Below the pieces are notes generated by a model. The model was not told the origin of the DNA. It did not search any database and saw only the letters and a program-made list of their open reading frames with translations. Below are positions 7,148 to 15,305 of a stretch of 42,866 nt of DNA, piece after piece. The stretch is taken from assembly GCA_035645555.1 (NCBI GenBank), contig DASQMI010000065.1:1-42866 (forward strand), given 5' to 3'. Numbering within the stretch: position 1 is the stretch's first letter; each line of letters begins with the position of its first letter. The position numbers were made by a program, and so were the translations under genes. The DNA is from Lysobacter_F sp035645555 (GTDB taxonomy: Bacteria; Pseudomonadota; Gammaproteobacteria; Xanthomonadales; Xanthomonadaceae).

Positions 7148-8056
7148 ATGGGTTACGAGCGATTCGAACCGCCGTACGAGCCGGCGTGGCGCCAGCGCGC
7201 GCGGCTGTACTGGGCGCTGGTGCGCGGCGACCGGCCGATCGGCTGGTTGCTGCTGCTGTGGCCGACCTGGTGGGGGCTGTGGCTGGCCGCCGACGGCGTG
7301 CCGCCGCTGTGGACTCTGGCGGTGTTCAGCGCCGGCGTGTGGCTGACCCGCTCGGCCGGCTGCGTGATCAACGATTACGCCGACCGCTGGCTGGATCCGC
7401 ATGTCGAACGCACCCGCCACCGCCCGCTCGCCACCGGCGCGGTGCGCGGGCGCGAGGCGTTGCTGCTGTTCGCCGCGCTGATGCTGCTCGCGTTCGCGCT
7501 GGTGCTGACGCTCAACCGGCTGACCGTGCTGCTGAGCTTCGTGGGCGTGGCGTTGGCGGCGACGTACCCCTACCTCAAGCGCTACACCTATTTCCCGCAG
7601 GTCTATCTCGGGCTCGCGTTCGGCTGGGGCATCCCGATGGCGTTCGCCGCGGTGCGCGGCGAGGTGCCGGCGCTGGCGTGGCTGCTGTACGTGGCCAACA
7701 TCTTCTGGACCACGGCGTACGACACCTGGTACGCGATGGTCGACCGCGACGACGACGTGCGCATGGGCGCGAAGTCGACCGCGATCCTGTTCGGCGATCT
7801 CGACCTGGTCGCGCAGGGCGTGTTGTACGCGCTGCTCCTCGCCGCGCTGGCGCTGGTCGGGCGCAACGCGCAGCTCGGCCTGCCGTACTGGATCGCGCTG
7901 GGCGTGGTCGCGCTGCTGGTCGCGTGGGAGTTCTGGCGCGCGCGCGACCGCGACCGCGACGGCTGCTTCCGCGCGTTCCTGCACAACCAGTGGGTCGGCG
8001 CCACGGTGTTCGCCGGCATCGCCGCCGCGCTGTGGCAGCGCGGCGCGACCCCCTGA
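7148..8056 (+). CDS. ubiA: 4-hydroxybenzoate polyprenyltransferase UbiA
   Basis: 302 residues. This integral-membrane enzyme attaches the polyprenyl tail to 4-hydroxybenzoate in ubiquinone synthesis. The first Asp-rich motif is NDYADRWLD (Asn75, Asp76, Asp79, Asp83), followed by the family-specific HVERTRHRPL. The second motif is YDTWYAMVDRDDD, then MGAKSTAILFG. About eight or nine hydrophobic helices fill the rest, as in the family. The N-terminal RPIGWLLLLWPTWWGLW is typical of bacterial UbiA. No ubiC lies beside it in this window. The short-chain fatty acid transporter gene follows by 12 bases. Confidence 0.95.
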   Translation: MGYERFEPPYEPAWRQRARLYWALVRGDRPIGWLLLLWPTWWGLWLAADGVPPLWTLAVFSAGVWLTRSAGCVINDYADRWLDPHVERTRHRPLATGAVRGREALLLFAALMLLAFALVLTLNRLTVLLSFVGVALAATYPYLKRYTYFPQVYLGLAFGWGIPMAFAAVRGEVPALAWLLYVANIFWTTAYDTWYAMVDRDDDVRMGAKSTAILFGDLDLVAQGVLYALLLAALALVGRNAQLGLPYWIALGVVALLVAWEFWRARDRDRDGCFRAFLHNQWVGATVFAGIAAALWQRGATP

Positions 8057-8068
8057 CGAGGAGCACGC

Positions 8069-9490
8069 GTGAACGCGACGACGATGCACGAGCCGTGGAC
8101 CGCGCGCGCGGCGATCCGCTGCGCGGCCTGGGCCGAACGCTGGTTCCCGGATGCATGGGTGTTCGCCGCGCTCGGCGTGGTGGCGGTGGCGGCCGCGGCG
8201 CTGGCCAGCGGCGCCAGCGTGCAGGCGACGGTGGACGCGTTCGGCAGCGGCTTCTGGAGCCTGATCCCGTTCACCATGCAGATGGCGTTTGTGGTGATCG
8301 GCGGCTACGTGCTGGCGAGCGCGCCGCCGGTGGAGCGTGCGATCGACCGGCTGGCGCGCTGGCCGCGCACGGGACGCGGTGCGGTGACGTTCGTCGCCAT
8401 CGCGAGCATGCTGACCTCGCTGCTGTCCTGGGGCTTCTCGCTGGTGTTCAGCGGGCTGCTGGTGCGCGCGCTGGCGCGGCGCACGGAGCTGGCGATGGAT
8501 TACCGCGCCGCCGGTGCGGCGGCCTACCTCGGGCTCGGCTCGGTGTGGGCGATGGGGATCAGTTCGTCCGCCGCGCAGCTGCAGGCCAACCCCAAGAGCA
8601 TGCCGCCCGGGCTGCTGGAGATCACCGGGGTGCTGCCGTTCACCCAGACGATTTTCCTGTGGCAGTCGATCGCGCTGACCGCAGTGCTGATCGTGGTGTC
8701 GGCAGCGATCGCGTGGTGGACCGCGCCGGGCGCCGCGCAGGCGCGCACCGCCGAGGCGTTCGTCGATGCGCGCAGCCTGCATCCGGCGCCGACGCCGGCG
8801 CGCACGCGCCCGGGCGAATGGCTGGAATACAGCCCGCTGCTGACCGTGCTGCTGTCGCTGCTGGCGTTCGGCTGGCTGGCCGCGCAGTTCGCCGCGCGGC
8901 CGTGGGCGCACGTGATCGCCGACCTCAATACCTACAACCTGCTGTTCCTGTCACTCGGCCTGCTGCTGCACGGGCGCCCGCGCGGGTTTCTCGACGCGGT
9001 GGCCAACGCGGTGCCGGGCACCGCCGGCGTGCTGGTGCAGTTCCCGCTGTACGGGGTGATCGCCACCGTGCTGACCCAGGTGCCCGGCGCGGACGGCGCG
9101 ACGCTCGCCCACCGGCTGTCGGAGCTGTTCGTGCAGGTCGCCACCCGTGACACGTTCGCGCCGGTGATCGGCGCGTATTCGGCCGTGCTCGGTTTCTTCG
9201 TGCCGTCCGGCGGCGGCAAGTGGATCATCGAGGCGCCGTACGTGATGGAAGCGGCCAACGCGCTGCGCGTGCACCTGGGCTGGACGGTGCAGATCTACAA
9301 CGCCGCCGAGGCGCTGCCGAACCTGATCAATCCGTTCTGGATGCTGCCGCTGCTCGGCGTGCTCGGGCTGAAGGCCCGCGACATCGTCGGCTTCACGTTC
9401 GTGCAGTTCGTGGTGCACGTGCCGCTGGTGCTCGGCCTGCTGTGGCTGCTCGGGCTGACCCTCGATTACGTTCCGCCCGTCGCGCCCTGA
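8069..9490 (+). CDS. Short-chain fatty acid transporter, AtoE family
   Basis: 473 residues from GTG 8069, with GAGGAG about 8 bases upstream. The sequence follows the AtoE family (PF02667): N-terminal AERWFPDAWVFAALGVV, then GFWSLIPFTMQMAFVVIGGYV, LLSWGFSLVFSGLLVRALAR, GLGSVWAMGISSSAAQ and, late in the protein, FVPSGGGKWIIEAPYV and NLINPFWMLPLLG. About a dozen membrane helices are apparent. E. coli AtoE takes up acetoacetate and short-chain fatty acids with the ato genes, but no acyl-CoA transferase or thiolase of that pathway is next to it here. It lies 12 bases after ubiA and may share its transcript. Confidence 0.93.
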   Translation: MNATTMHEPWTARAAIRCAAWAERWFPDAWVFAALGVVAVAAAALASGASVQATVDAFGSGFWSLIPFTMQMAFVVIGGYVLASAPPVERAIDRLARWPRTGRGAVTFVAIASMLTSLLSWGFSLVFSGLLVRALARRTELAMDYRAAGAAAYLGLGSVWAMGISSSAAQLQANPKSMPPGLLEITGVLPFTQTIFLWQSIALTAVLIVVSAAIAWWTAPGAAQARTAEAFVDARSLHPAPTPARTRPGEWLEYSPLLTVLLSLLAFGWLAAQFAARPWAHVIADLNTYNLLFLSLGLLLHGRPRGFLDAVANAVPGTAGVLVQFPLYGVIATVLTQVPGADGATLAHRLSELFVQVATRDTFAPVIGAYSAVLGFFVPSGGGKWIIEAPYVMEAANALRVHLGWTVQIYNAAEALPNLINPFWMLPLLGVLGLKARDIVGFTFVQFVVHVPLVLGLLWLLGLTLDYVPPVAP

Positions 9491-9581
9491 GCACGCTTCG
9501 GCGCATCGCGGTGACTTCAGGCACACGGCCGGCCGCACGGCGCGGGCGACGCTGGCCGACCCGCCTCCGCCGCCCATCCCC

Positions 9582-10532
9582 ATGCGTCTGCGCCACGCGT
9601 TCGTCCTGAGCCTCGCCCTGCTGGCCCCCGCCGCCCACGCGGGCTCGGTGCGTCTGCTCGAGAACGCGCCGCAGCAGCACGACTTCGTCGACCTGCCGGC
9701 CCTGCCGGCCGAGTTCGGCGCCGGCGAATTCACTTTCGAGCTGTGGATCAAGCCGGACGCCGGCTACCCGGTCGGCCCGACCTGGCGCGCCAGCAAGCTG
9801 CAGCTGCGCAACTGGTCGGAGGCCGACCCCAGGCCGTACAGCAGCGGCGGCTGGTGGCTCACCGGCAACTGGCTGCTGGACGGGATGACGCGGCCACGTG
9901 GCTTCACCGAAGGCGCCACCCGCGAGGGCAGCTTCGCCCTGCAGTTCTACGGCGGCGGCCGGCTGCGCTGGCTGTTCGCCGACGGCAGCGCCGGCCTGCC
10001 GGCCGGCGGCGTGTGGGCGGTGCAGGCCTGGCCGGCCGCGTCGGTGCCGTCGCTGCTCGACGGCCGCTGGCACCACGTCGCCGCGGTGCGGCGCTGGCGG
10101 CAACCGGACGGCGCCACGCTCGAGCTGTGGATCGACGGCGCGCGGGTAGCCGCCACCGACATCCCGCAGCGCGTGGACATGCGCGCGTTCTGGCGGGAGC
10201 TGCCGCACCCGGACGATCCGCCGGAAATCGGCGGCTGGGCGTTCGGCTCGGAAGTGATGACCGCGTGGGATTACGTGTTCAACCAGTACGAGGACTACAA
10301 GGGCCAGCTCGACGAGCTGGCACTGTGGACGCGCGCGCTGTCGGCGTCGGAACTCGCCGCGCGCGCCGCCGGACGTTGGCCGCGCGGCGTGCCGGGACTG
10401 GCCGCGCGTTACCGTTTCGACGACAACAGCGGCGTGGAGGTGCGCGAGGAACGCGGCCGCGCCCCCGCGCTGATGCTGCACAAGCCCCGGCCCGAGAGCT
10501 GGAGCGACGAGGACGCGCCGTCGGCGCGTTGA
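9582..10532 (+). CDS. Exported LamG-like (concanavalin A-fold) protein
   Basis: 316 residues with a signal peptide (MRLRHAFVLSLALLAPAAHA, cleavage before GS). The mature chain shows LamG/laminin-G-like strand motifs: FVDLPALPAEFGAGEFTFELWIKPD near the N-terminus, DGRWHHVAAVRRW, ATLELWIDGARVAATD, and late YKGQLDELALWTRALSASEL with a closing YRFDDNSG. This is the usual pattern of a LamG/pentraxin jelly-roll that binds carbohydrate or protein. A Trp/Arg-rich insert between about residues 65 and 115 (WSEADPRPYSSGGWW) is unlike a minimal LamG. No catalytic domain is visible. The Rid gene starts 23 bases downstream. Confidence 0.8.
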   Translation: MRLRHAFVLSLALLAPAAHAGSVRLLENAPQQHDFVDLPALPAEFGAGEFTFELWIKPDAGYPVGPTWRASKLQLRNWSEADPRPYSSGGWWLTGNWLLDGMTRPRGFTEGATREGSFALQFYGGGRLRWLFADGSAGLPAGGVWAVQAWPAASVPSLLDGRWHHVAAVRRWRQPDGATLELWIDGARVAATDIPQRVDMRAFWRELPHPDDPPEIGGWAFGSEVMTAWDYVFNQYEDYKGQLDELALWTRALSASELAARAAGRWPRGVPGLAARYRFDDNSGVEVREERGRAPALMLHKPRPESWSDEDAPSAR

Positions 10533-10555
10533 ATGCATTCGATCAGGAGCACCCG

Positions 10556-11068
10556 ATGAAACCGACTTCGCTGTTGTTCGCCGCCGCGCTCGCGGTCATC
10601 GCCGCGCCCGCGTCCGCGCAGGACGCGCCCACCCGCGAGCACTTCGCGCCGCGAGGCCTGGAAGCGGCGTACCACGACTGGCACTACACGCCGGTGGTCA
10701 AGGTCGGCGACACCGTGATCGTCTCCGGCATCCCGGCCGCGCGCGGCGACACGTACGAGGCGAAGGTGCGCTGGATGTTCGAGGAACTGAAGCGGCATCT
10801 GGCCACCGCGGGCGCGACGATGGCCGACGTGGTCGAGCTCACCAGCTTCCACGCCACCCCGAAGGACAGCGCGCAGTTCCGCGAGGAGTTCGCCAAATTC
10901 GCGCCGATCCACCACGAGTACTTCCCGGATCACTACCCGGCGTGGAGTGCGGTCGGCACCAGCGCATTGCTCGCCAACGGCGCGCCGGTGGAACTGCGCG
11001 CGGTGGCGGTGATCGGCTCCGGCCAGCGCCCGCGCGCCGACATCCCGAAGCCCGCGCCGCGCAAGTAG
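10556..11068 (+). CDS. Exported Rid-family (YjgF/YER057c/UK114) protein
   Basis: 170 residues from ATG 10556, with AGGAG about 6 bases upstream. A signal peptide (MKPTSLLFAAALAVIAAPASA) precedes a Rid-family domain: VVKVGDTVIVSGIPA, FEELKRHLATAGATMADVVELTSF, and PAWSAVGTSALLANGAPVELRAVAVI. Cytoplasmic RidA deaminates reactive enamines and imines using an Arg in the VARLP segment. At the equivalent place here the sequence reads TSALLANG with no Arg. This copy is therefore probably a Rid subfamily member without enamine deaminase activity, acting in the periplasm. Its role is unknown. It is likely co-transcribed with the LamG-like gene. Confidence 0.88.
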   Translation: MKPTSLLFAAALAVIAAPASAQDAPTREHFAPRGLEAAYHDWHYTPVVKVGDTVIVSGIPAARGDTYEAKVRWMFEELKRHLATAGATMADVVELTSFHATPKDSAQFREEFAKFAPIHHEYFPDHYPAWSAVGTSALLANGAPVELRAVAVIGSGQRPRADIPKPAPRK

Positions 11069-11075
11069 GCCACGC

Positions 11076-11828
11076 TCAGCGCACCCGCGCGCACACCCAC
11101 AACTCGACCCGTGCCACGCCGGCGCGGGTCAGCGCCCGCACCGCCGCATGCGCGGTGGCGCCGGTGGTCATCACGTCGTCGAACACCGCGACGTGCGCGG
11201 GCAGCGTCGCGTCCGCGCGCACCGCGAACGCATCGCGCAGGTTGCGCCGCCGCTGCGCTGCGCTGAGGTCGGATTGCGCGGCGGTGTCGCGCACCCGCCG
11301 CAGCGCGTCGGCCCGCAGCGGCATGCCGAGCGCGCGCGCCAGCGGTTTTGCCAATTCCAGCGCCTGGTCGTAGCCGCGCCGACGCAGCCGGGCCGCATGC
11401 AGCGGTACCGGCACCAGCGCCTGTGGTCGTGGAACGTCGCGCCAGCGTTCGGCCATCAGGCCAGACAGCAGCCGCGCGGCGGCGAGGTCGCCGTGGAACT
11501 TGGCGCGCGGCAGCAGCCGGCGCAGCCCGCCCTCGTAGACGAACGCCGCGCGCGCCGCGGCCTGCGGCGGCGGCCGGCGCAGGCAGGCCCCGCAGACCCC
11601 GCCCGCGTCCGCGTCCGTCGGCGGCAGTGGCAATGCGCAGCGCGCGCAGGTCTGCGCGTTCCACGGCAGCGCGTCGCGGCACGGCCTGCACAGCGGCTGG
11701 CCGGGCAGGCCGGCCTCGCCGCACAGCAGGCAGGGCTCCGCGCCGAGCAGCGCGGCCAGCCGGCGGACCGCGCGGCGGAGACCGCCGTCAACCGCCGCGG
11801 CCCCGGTTTGGTTGACAGCACGGTCCAT
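11076..11828 (-). CDS. comF: ComF family amidophosphoribosyltransferase-like protein
   Basis: 250 residues from the ATG at 11828 (MDRAVNQTGAAAV); an ATG at 11879 would add 17 residues overlapping bioB. The N-terminus has the double zinc-finger typical of ComF: CLLCGEAG and CRPC, then CARC and CGAC. The C-terminal phosphoribosyltransferase domain includes VPVPLHAARLRRRGYDQA and the PRPP loop VFDDVMTTGATAHAA. ComF homologues support DNA uptake in naturally competent bacteria, although the biochemical reaction is not settled. The 5' end of the coding sequence contains the BirA-type operator and -35 box of the divergent bioB gene, so the first codons of comF are under dual constraint. Confidence 0.9.
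   Translation of the reverse strand: MDRAVNQTGAAAVDGGLRRAVRRLAALLGAEPCLLCGEAGLPGQPLCRPCRDALPWNAQTCARCALPLPPTDADAGGVCGACLRRPPPQAAARAAFVYEGGLRRLLPRAKFHGDLAAARLLSGLMAERWRDVPRPQALVPVPLHAARLRRRGYDQALELAKPLARALGMPLRADALRRVRDTAAQSDLSAAQRRRNLRDAFAVRADATLPAHVAVFDDVMTTGATAHAAVRALTRAGVARVELWVCARVR
11785..11818. promoter_or_regulatory. BirA-type biotin operator
   Basis: Two 9-base half-sites, CCGTCAACC at 11785-11793 and GGTTGACAG at 11810-11818, form an inverted repeat matching at 8 of 9 positions with a 16-base spacer. The E. coli bio operator is TTGTAAACC, 16 bases, GGTTTACAA, so both the GTNAACC core and the spacing fit. The right half-site contains the TTGACA that serves as the -35 of bioB, so biotinyl-BirA binding would block RNA polymerase. 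No birA gene lies in the window; assignment rests on the motif and its position. Confidence 0.8.
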
Positions 11829-11840
11829 GCTTTCCAGACT
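11812..11840 (+). promoter_or_regulatory. bioB promoter
   Basis: A perfect -35 hexamer TTGACA at 11812-11817 is followed after 17 bases by CAGACT at 11835-11840 (3 of 6 to TATAAT). Transcription would start near 11847, about 30 bases before the bioB ATG. The -35 is part of the BirA operator. Confidence 0.6.
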
Positions 11841-11877
11841 GCCCGGCCCGTTCCTCCGCGTCCCTCGGATTCCCGCC

Positions 11878-12921
11878 ATGCCCGTGCTCAGTGAACCGCC
11901 CGCGATCCGTCACGACTGGACCCGCGAGGAGGTCGAGGCGCTGTTCGCGCTGCCGTTCCCCGAACTGCTGCACCGCGCCGCCAGCGTGCACCGCGCGAAC
12001 TTCGACCCGGCCGAGGTGCAGGTGAGCACGCTGCTGTCGGTGAAGACCGGCGGCTGCCCCGAGGACTGCGCCTACTGCCCGCAGGCGGCGCGCTACCACA
12101 CCGGCGTGCAGGCGACCAAGCTGATGGACGTCGAGCAGGTGCTGGAGAAGGCGAAGCAGGCCAAGGCCGCCGGCGCCTCGCGCTTCTGCATGGGCGCGGC
12201 CTGGCGCTCGCCGAAGGACCGCGACATCCCGAAGGTCGCGGCGATGATCCGCGAGGTGAAGGCGCTCGGCCTGGAAACCTGCGCCACCCTCGGCATGCTG
12301 AGCGCCGAACAGGCGCAGGCCCTGAAGGCGGCCGGCCTGGACTACTACAACCACAACCTCGACACCGCGCCGGACTTCTACGGCGAGATCATCCACACCC
12401 GCGAGTTCCAGGACCGCCTCGACACCCTCGAGCATGTGCGCGAGGCGGGGCTGAAGACCTGCTGCGGCGGCATCGTCGGCATGGGCGAGTCGCGCCGCCA
12501 GCGTGCCGGCCTGCTGCAGACGCTCGCCAACCTGCCGGCGCATCCGGATTCGGTGCCGATCAACCGGCTGGTGGAGGTGGAGGGCACGCCGCTCGCGGAG
12601 AAGGGCACCGCGAAGGCGCTCGACCCGTTCGAGTTCGTCCGCACGATTGCCGTTGCGCGCATCCTGATGCCGAAGTCGATGGTGCGGTTGTCGGCCGGGC
12701 GCGAGACCATGAGCGACGAGCTGCAGGCGCTGTGCTTCCTCGCCGGCGCCAACTCGATCTTCTACGGCGAGAAGCTGCTCACCACCGGCAACCCGGACGT
12801 CGAGCGCGACCAGGCGCTGTTCGCGCGATTGGGCCTGAAGCCGATGCCGGTGGTGGAGACGAGCGGCACCGTGCACGCCGACATCGTCGCGCCGGCCGAC
12901 CTGCCGGTCTGCGCGGCGTAG
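11878..12921 (+). CDS. bioB: Biotin synthase BioB
   Basis: 347 residues. This radical-SAM enzyme inserts sulphur into dethiobiotin, the last step of biotin synthesis. The SAM-cluster cysteines are Cys60, Cys64 and Cys67 in GGCPEDCAYCPQ. The auxiliary [2Fe-2S] cluster ligands fit CATLGMLS and CCGGIVGMGE, with the Arg in RLSAGRETM. Other hallmarks are YYNHNLDT and GANSIFYGEKLLTT. The ATG at 11878 is preferred over one at 11827 because the predicted transcript starts near 11847 and because family members start at about this point. It leads the biotin operon and is followed by bioF after 2 bases. Confidence 0.98.
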   Translation: MPVLSEPPAIRHDWTREEVEALFALPFPELLHRAASVHRANFDPAEVQVSTLLSVKTGGCPEDCAYCPQAARYHTGVQATKLMDVEQVLEKAKQAKAAGASRFCMGAAWRSPKDRDIPKVAAMIREVKALGLETCATLGMLSAEQAQALKAAGLDYYNHNLDTAPDFYGEIIHTREFQDRLDTLEHVREAGLKTCCGGIVGMGESRRQRAGLLQTLANLPAHPDSVPINRLVEVEGTPLAEKGTAKALDPFEFVRTIAVARILMPKSMVRLSAGRETMSDELQALCFLAGANSIFYGEKLLTTGNPDVERDQALFARLGLKPMPVVETSGTVHADIVAPADLPVCAA

Positions 12922-12923
12922 CC

Positions 12924-14123
12924 ATGACCGCGCAGCGGCCCGACCTGCGCCAGCGCGTCGCCGATGCGCGCGCGCGCCGGCTCGCCGCCCACGCGGTGCG
13001 GCTGCGCCGCACGGTCGAACGCCGCCAGGGCGTGCGCGTGCAGGTCGACGGCCAGTGGCTGGTCGGCTTCAACGGCAACGACTATCTCGGCCTCGCCCAG
13101 CACCCGCTCGCGCAGCAGTCCGCGCAGGAGGCGATGCAGCGTTACGGCCTCGGCGGCACCGCCTCGCACCTGGTGTCCGGCCACACGCTGGTGCACGACC
13201 AGCTCGAGCGCGAGCTGGCGAACTGGCTCGGCTATCCGCGCGGCCTGCTGTTCGGCAGCGGCTTCATGGCCAACCTGGCGGTGGTGCAGTCGCTCCTCGG
13301 CGAGGGCGACGTCTGCGTGCAGGACAAGCTCAACCACGCCAGCCTGATCGATGCCGCGCGGCTGGCCGGTTGCCGGCTGCGCCGCTATCCGCACGCCGAC
13401 GCCGAGGGCGCGCTGCGCCAGCTGCGCGCGTCGCCCGATGGCGCCGCGCTGCTGATCACCGACGGCGTGTTCAGCATGGACGGCGACATCGCGCCGCTGA
13501 AGCCGCTGGCGCTGGCCGCGCGCATCCAGCGCGCGTTGTTCTACGTCGACGATGCGCACGGGATCGGCGTGATCGGCCCGGACGGCCGCGGCAGCGTGGC
13601 GCACGCCGGCTGGAGCGCCGAGCAGGTGCCGCTGCTGCTGGTCACGTTGGGCAAGGCGCTTGGCGGCTACGGTGCGGTGCTGCTGGGCGAGGAGGCGCTG
13701 ATCCAGCACCTGCAGGAAACCGCGCGCCCGTACCTGTACACCACCGCGCTGCCGCCGGCGCTGGCGGCCGCGAGCCTCGGCGCGCTGCGCGTCGCGCAGC
13801 GCCAGCCGAACCTGCGCCAGCGCGTGCACGAGCTGGTCGAGCGCTTCCGCACGCGCGCGCAGCGGCGCGGCCTGCCGCTGATGGAATCCGAGACGCCGAT
13901 CCAGCCGGTGCTGCTCGGCGACAACGCGCGCACGCTGGCGGTCGCGCGTGCGGTGTTCGAAGCCGGCTACTGGGTCAGCCCGATCCGTCCGCCGACCGTG
14001 CCCGAAGGCCAGGCGCGCATCCGCGTCACCCTGTCCGCCTCGCACACCGATCCGCAGGTCGACGGTCTGGTCGACGCGCTGGCGCGCGCCTGCGAACAGC
14101 ACGCGAGCCCGCAACATGCCTGA
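12924..14123 (+). CDS. bioF: 8-amino-7-oxononanoate synthase BioF
   Basis: 399 residues. PLP-dependent alpha-oxoamine synthase condensing pimeloyl-ACP or pimeloyl-CoA with L-alanine. Visible features are FNGNDYLGLAQHP, GLGGTASHLVSGHTLVHDQLE, the LFGSGFMANL helix, TDGVFSMDGDIAPL, YVDDAHGIGVIG (the Asp and His that contact PLP) and TLGKALGGYGA, with the Schiff-base Lys244. The C-terminal domain ends with PIRPPTVPEGQARIRVTLS. It starts 2 bases after the bioB stop and overlaps the next gene by 8 bases, indicating tight translational coupling. Confidence 0.98.
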   Translation: MTAQRPDLRQRVADARARRLAAHAVRLRRTVERRQGVRVQVDGQWLVGFNGNDYLGLAQHPLAQQSAQEAMQRYGLGGTASHLVSGHTLVHDQLERELANWLGYPRGLLFGSGFMANLAVVQSLLGEGDVCVQDKLNHASLIDAARLAGCRLRRYPHADAEGALRQLRASPDGAALLITDGVFSMDGDIAPLKPLALAARIQRALFYVDDAHGIGVIGPDGRGSVAHAGWSAEQVPLLLVTLGKALGGYGAVLLGEEALIQHLQETARPYLYTTALPPALAAASLGALRVAQRQPNLRQRVHELVERFRTRAQRRGLPLMESETPIQPVLLGDNARTLAVARAVFEAGYWVSPIRPPTVPEGQARIRVTLSASHTDPQVDGLVDALARACEQHASPQHA

Positions 14124-14523
14124 GCGCGACCTGGCGCGCCTGCTGGCGACGCTCGACGCCGAGCGCCGCGACGGCGACTACGTCTACCTCGAGCGGCCGA
14201 CGTTCGAGCCCGCGCTCGCCGCGGCGGCCGACGCGGTGGTACACGAGGGCGAGGCGGTGAGCTACGTGCTGCGCCGCGAGCGCCTGGCCGCATTGGACAT
14301 CGCCGCCGACGCGGCGCAGTTCCCCTGCGCATGGCTCCGCCTGCGCGTGCACTCCGCACTCGACGCGGTCGGGCTGACGGCCGCATTCGCGCAGGCGCTC
14401 GCTTCGCGCGGCATCGCCCGCAACGTGCTCGCCGGGCTGCGCCACGACCATCTCCTGGTCCCGCTCGATCGCGCCGACGACGCGCTCGCCGCGTTGCGCG
14501 CGTTGCAATCCGCACACGCATGA
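14116..14523 (+). CDS. ACT-domain protein (ACT_3/DUF2241-like) inside the biotin operon
   Basis: 135 residues. The N-terminal half (LARLLATLDAERRDGDYVYL, then EGEAVSYVLRRERLAALDIA) and the C-terminal half (WLRLRVHSALDAVGLTAAFA, RGIARNVLAGLRHDHLLVPL) match the two-ACT-domain small proteins of the ACT_3/ACT_7 type. That family is found widely as a free-standing putative amino-acid sensor. It has no catalytic motif, signal peptide or membrane helix. It overlaps bioF by 8 bases and bioH by 4 (ATGA), so it is firmly embedded in the operon. ACT domains often bind amino acids; alanine, the BioF substrate, is a natural guess but only that. Confidence 0.8.
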   Translation: MPERDLARLLATLDAERRDGDYVYLERPTFEPALAAAADAVVHEGEAVSYVLRRERLAALDIAADAAQFPCAWLRLRVHSALDAVGLTAAFAQALASRGIARNVLAGLRHDHLLVPLDRADDALAALRALQSAHA

Positions 14524-15305
14524 ACCTGCACATCGACACCCACGGGCGCGGCCCGGCGCTCGCGCTCATCCACGGCTGGGCCATGCACGGCGGCCTGTTC
14601 GCGCCGCTCGTCGAACGGCTGGCGGACCGCCACACCGTGCATCTGATCGACCTGCCCGGGCACGGCCATGCGCGCGACAGCGCGCTGCCGCTCGATCCCG
14701 ACGCGCTGGCGCCGCTGCTGGCCGATGCGGTGCCCGACGCGGTCTGGCTCGGCTGGTCGCTGGGCGGGCTGTTCGCGTTGCGCGCCGCGCAGCACGCGTC
14801 GGCGCGCGCGCGCGGGCTGGTGATGGTGGCGTCCTCGCCGCGCTTCGTCGCCGGCGAGGACTGGCCGCACGGCGTGCGGCCGAGCCTGTTCCGCGAGTTC
14901 GGTGACGCGCTGCAGCGCGACTTCCGCGGCACGCTCGACGGCTTCCTCGCGCTGGAGGCGCTTGGCTCGGCGACCGCGCAGGAGGAACTGCGCCGGCTGC
15001 GCGCGCAGGCGTTCGCGCGCGGCGAGCCGGCGCCGCGCGCGCTGCTCGACGGCCTCGCCTTGCTCGATCGCGCCGACGTGCGCGCCGAGCTGCCGCAGCT
15101 GCGCGTACCGAGCCTGTGGATCAGCGGTCGCCGCGACCGGCTGGTGCCGGCCGGCGCGATGCCGGCGGCTGCGGCGCTCGCGCCCGGCGCCGAGAGCGTG
15201 GTGATCGCCAACGCCGGCCACGCGCCGTTCCTCGGCGCCGCCGCCGAGGTGGCGGACGCGATCGCCCGTTTCGCGCAGCGCGCCTGCGCCGGGGCAGCGG
15301 CATGA
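14520..15305 (+). CDS. bioH: Pimeloyl-ACP methyl ester esterase BioH
   Basis: 261 residues, alpha/beta hydrolase. It removes the methyl group from pimeloyl-ACP methyl ester after BioC-primed chain building. The oxyanion-hole region is ALIHGWAMHGGLF. The nucleophile is Ser80 in LGWSLGGLFA, the acid is the Asp in ISGRRDRLVPAG, and the base is the His in NAGHAPFLG. Placement between bioF and bioC, with ATGA overlaps on both sides, supports the specific assignment over a generic hydrolase. Confidence 0.95.
   Translation: MNLHIDTHGRGPALALIHGWAMHGGLFAPLVERLADRHTVHLIDLPGHGHARDSALPLDPDALAPLLADAVPDAVWLGWSLGGLFALRAAQHASARARGLVMVASSPRFVAGEDWPHGVRPSLFREFGDALQRDFRGTLDGFLALEALGSATAQEELRRLRAQAFARGEPAPRALLDGLALLDRADVRAELPQLRVPSLWISGRRDRLVPAGAMPAAAALAPGAESVVIANAGHAPFLGAAAEVADAIARFAQRACAGAAA

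Noticed and set aside
11827..11877. Upstream ATG at 11827 as the bioB start
   Set aside because: It would lie before the predicted transcription start and would add 17 residues with no similarity to BioB N-termini.
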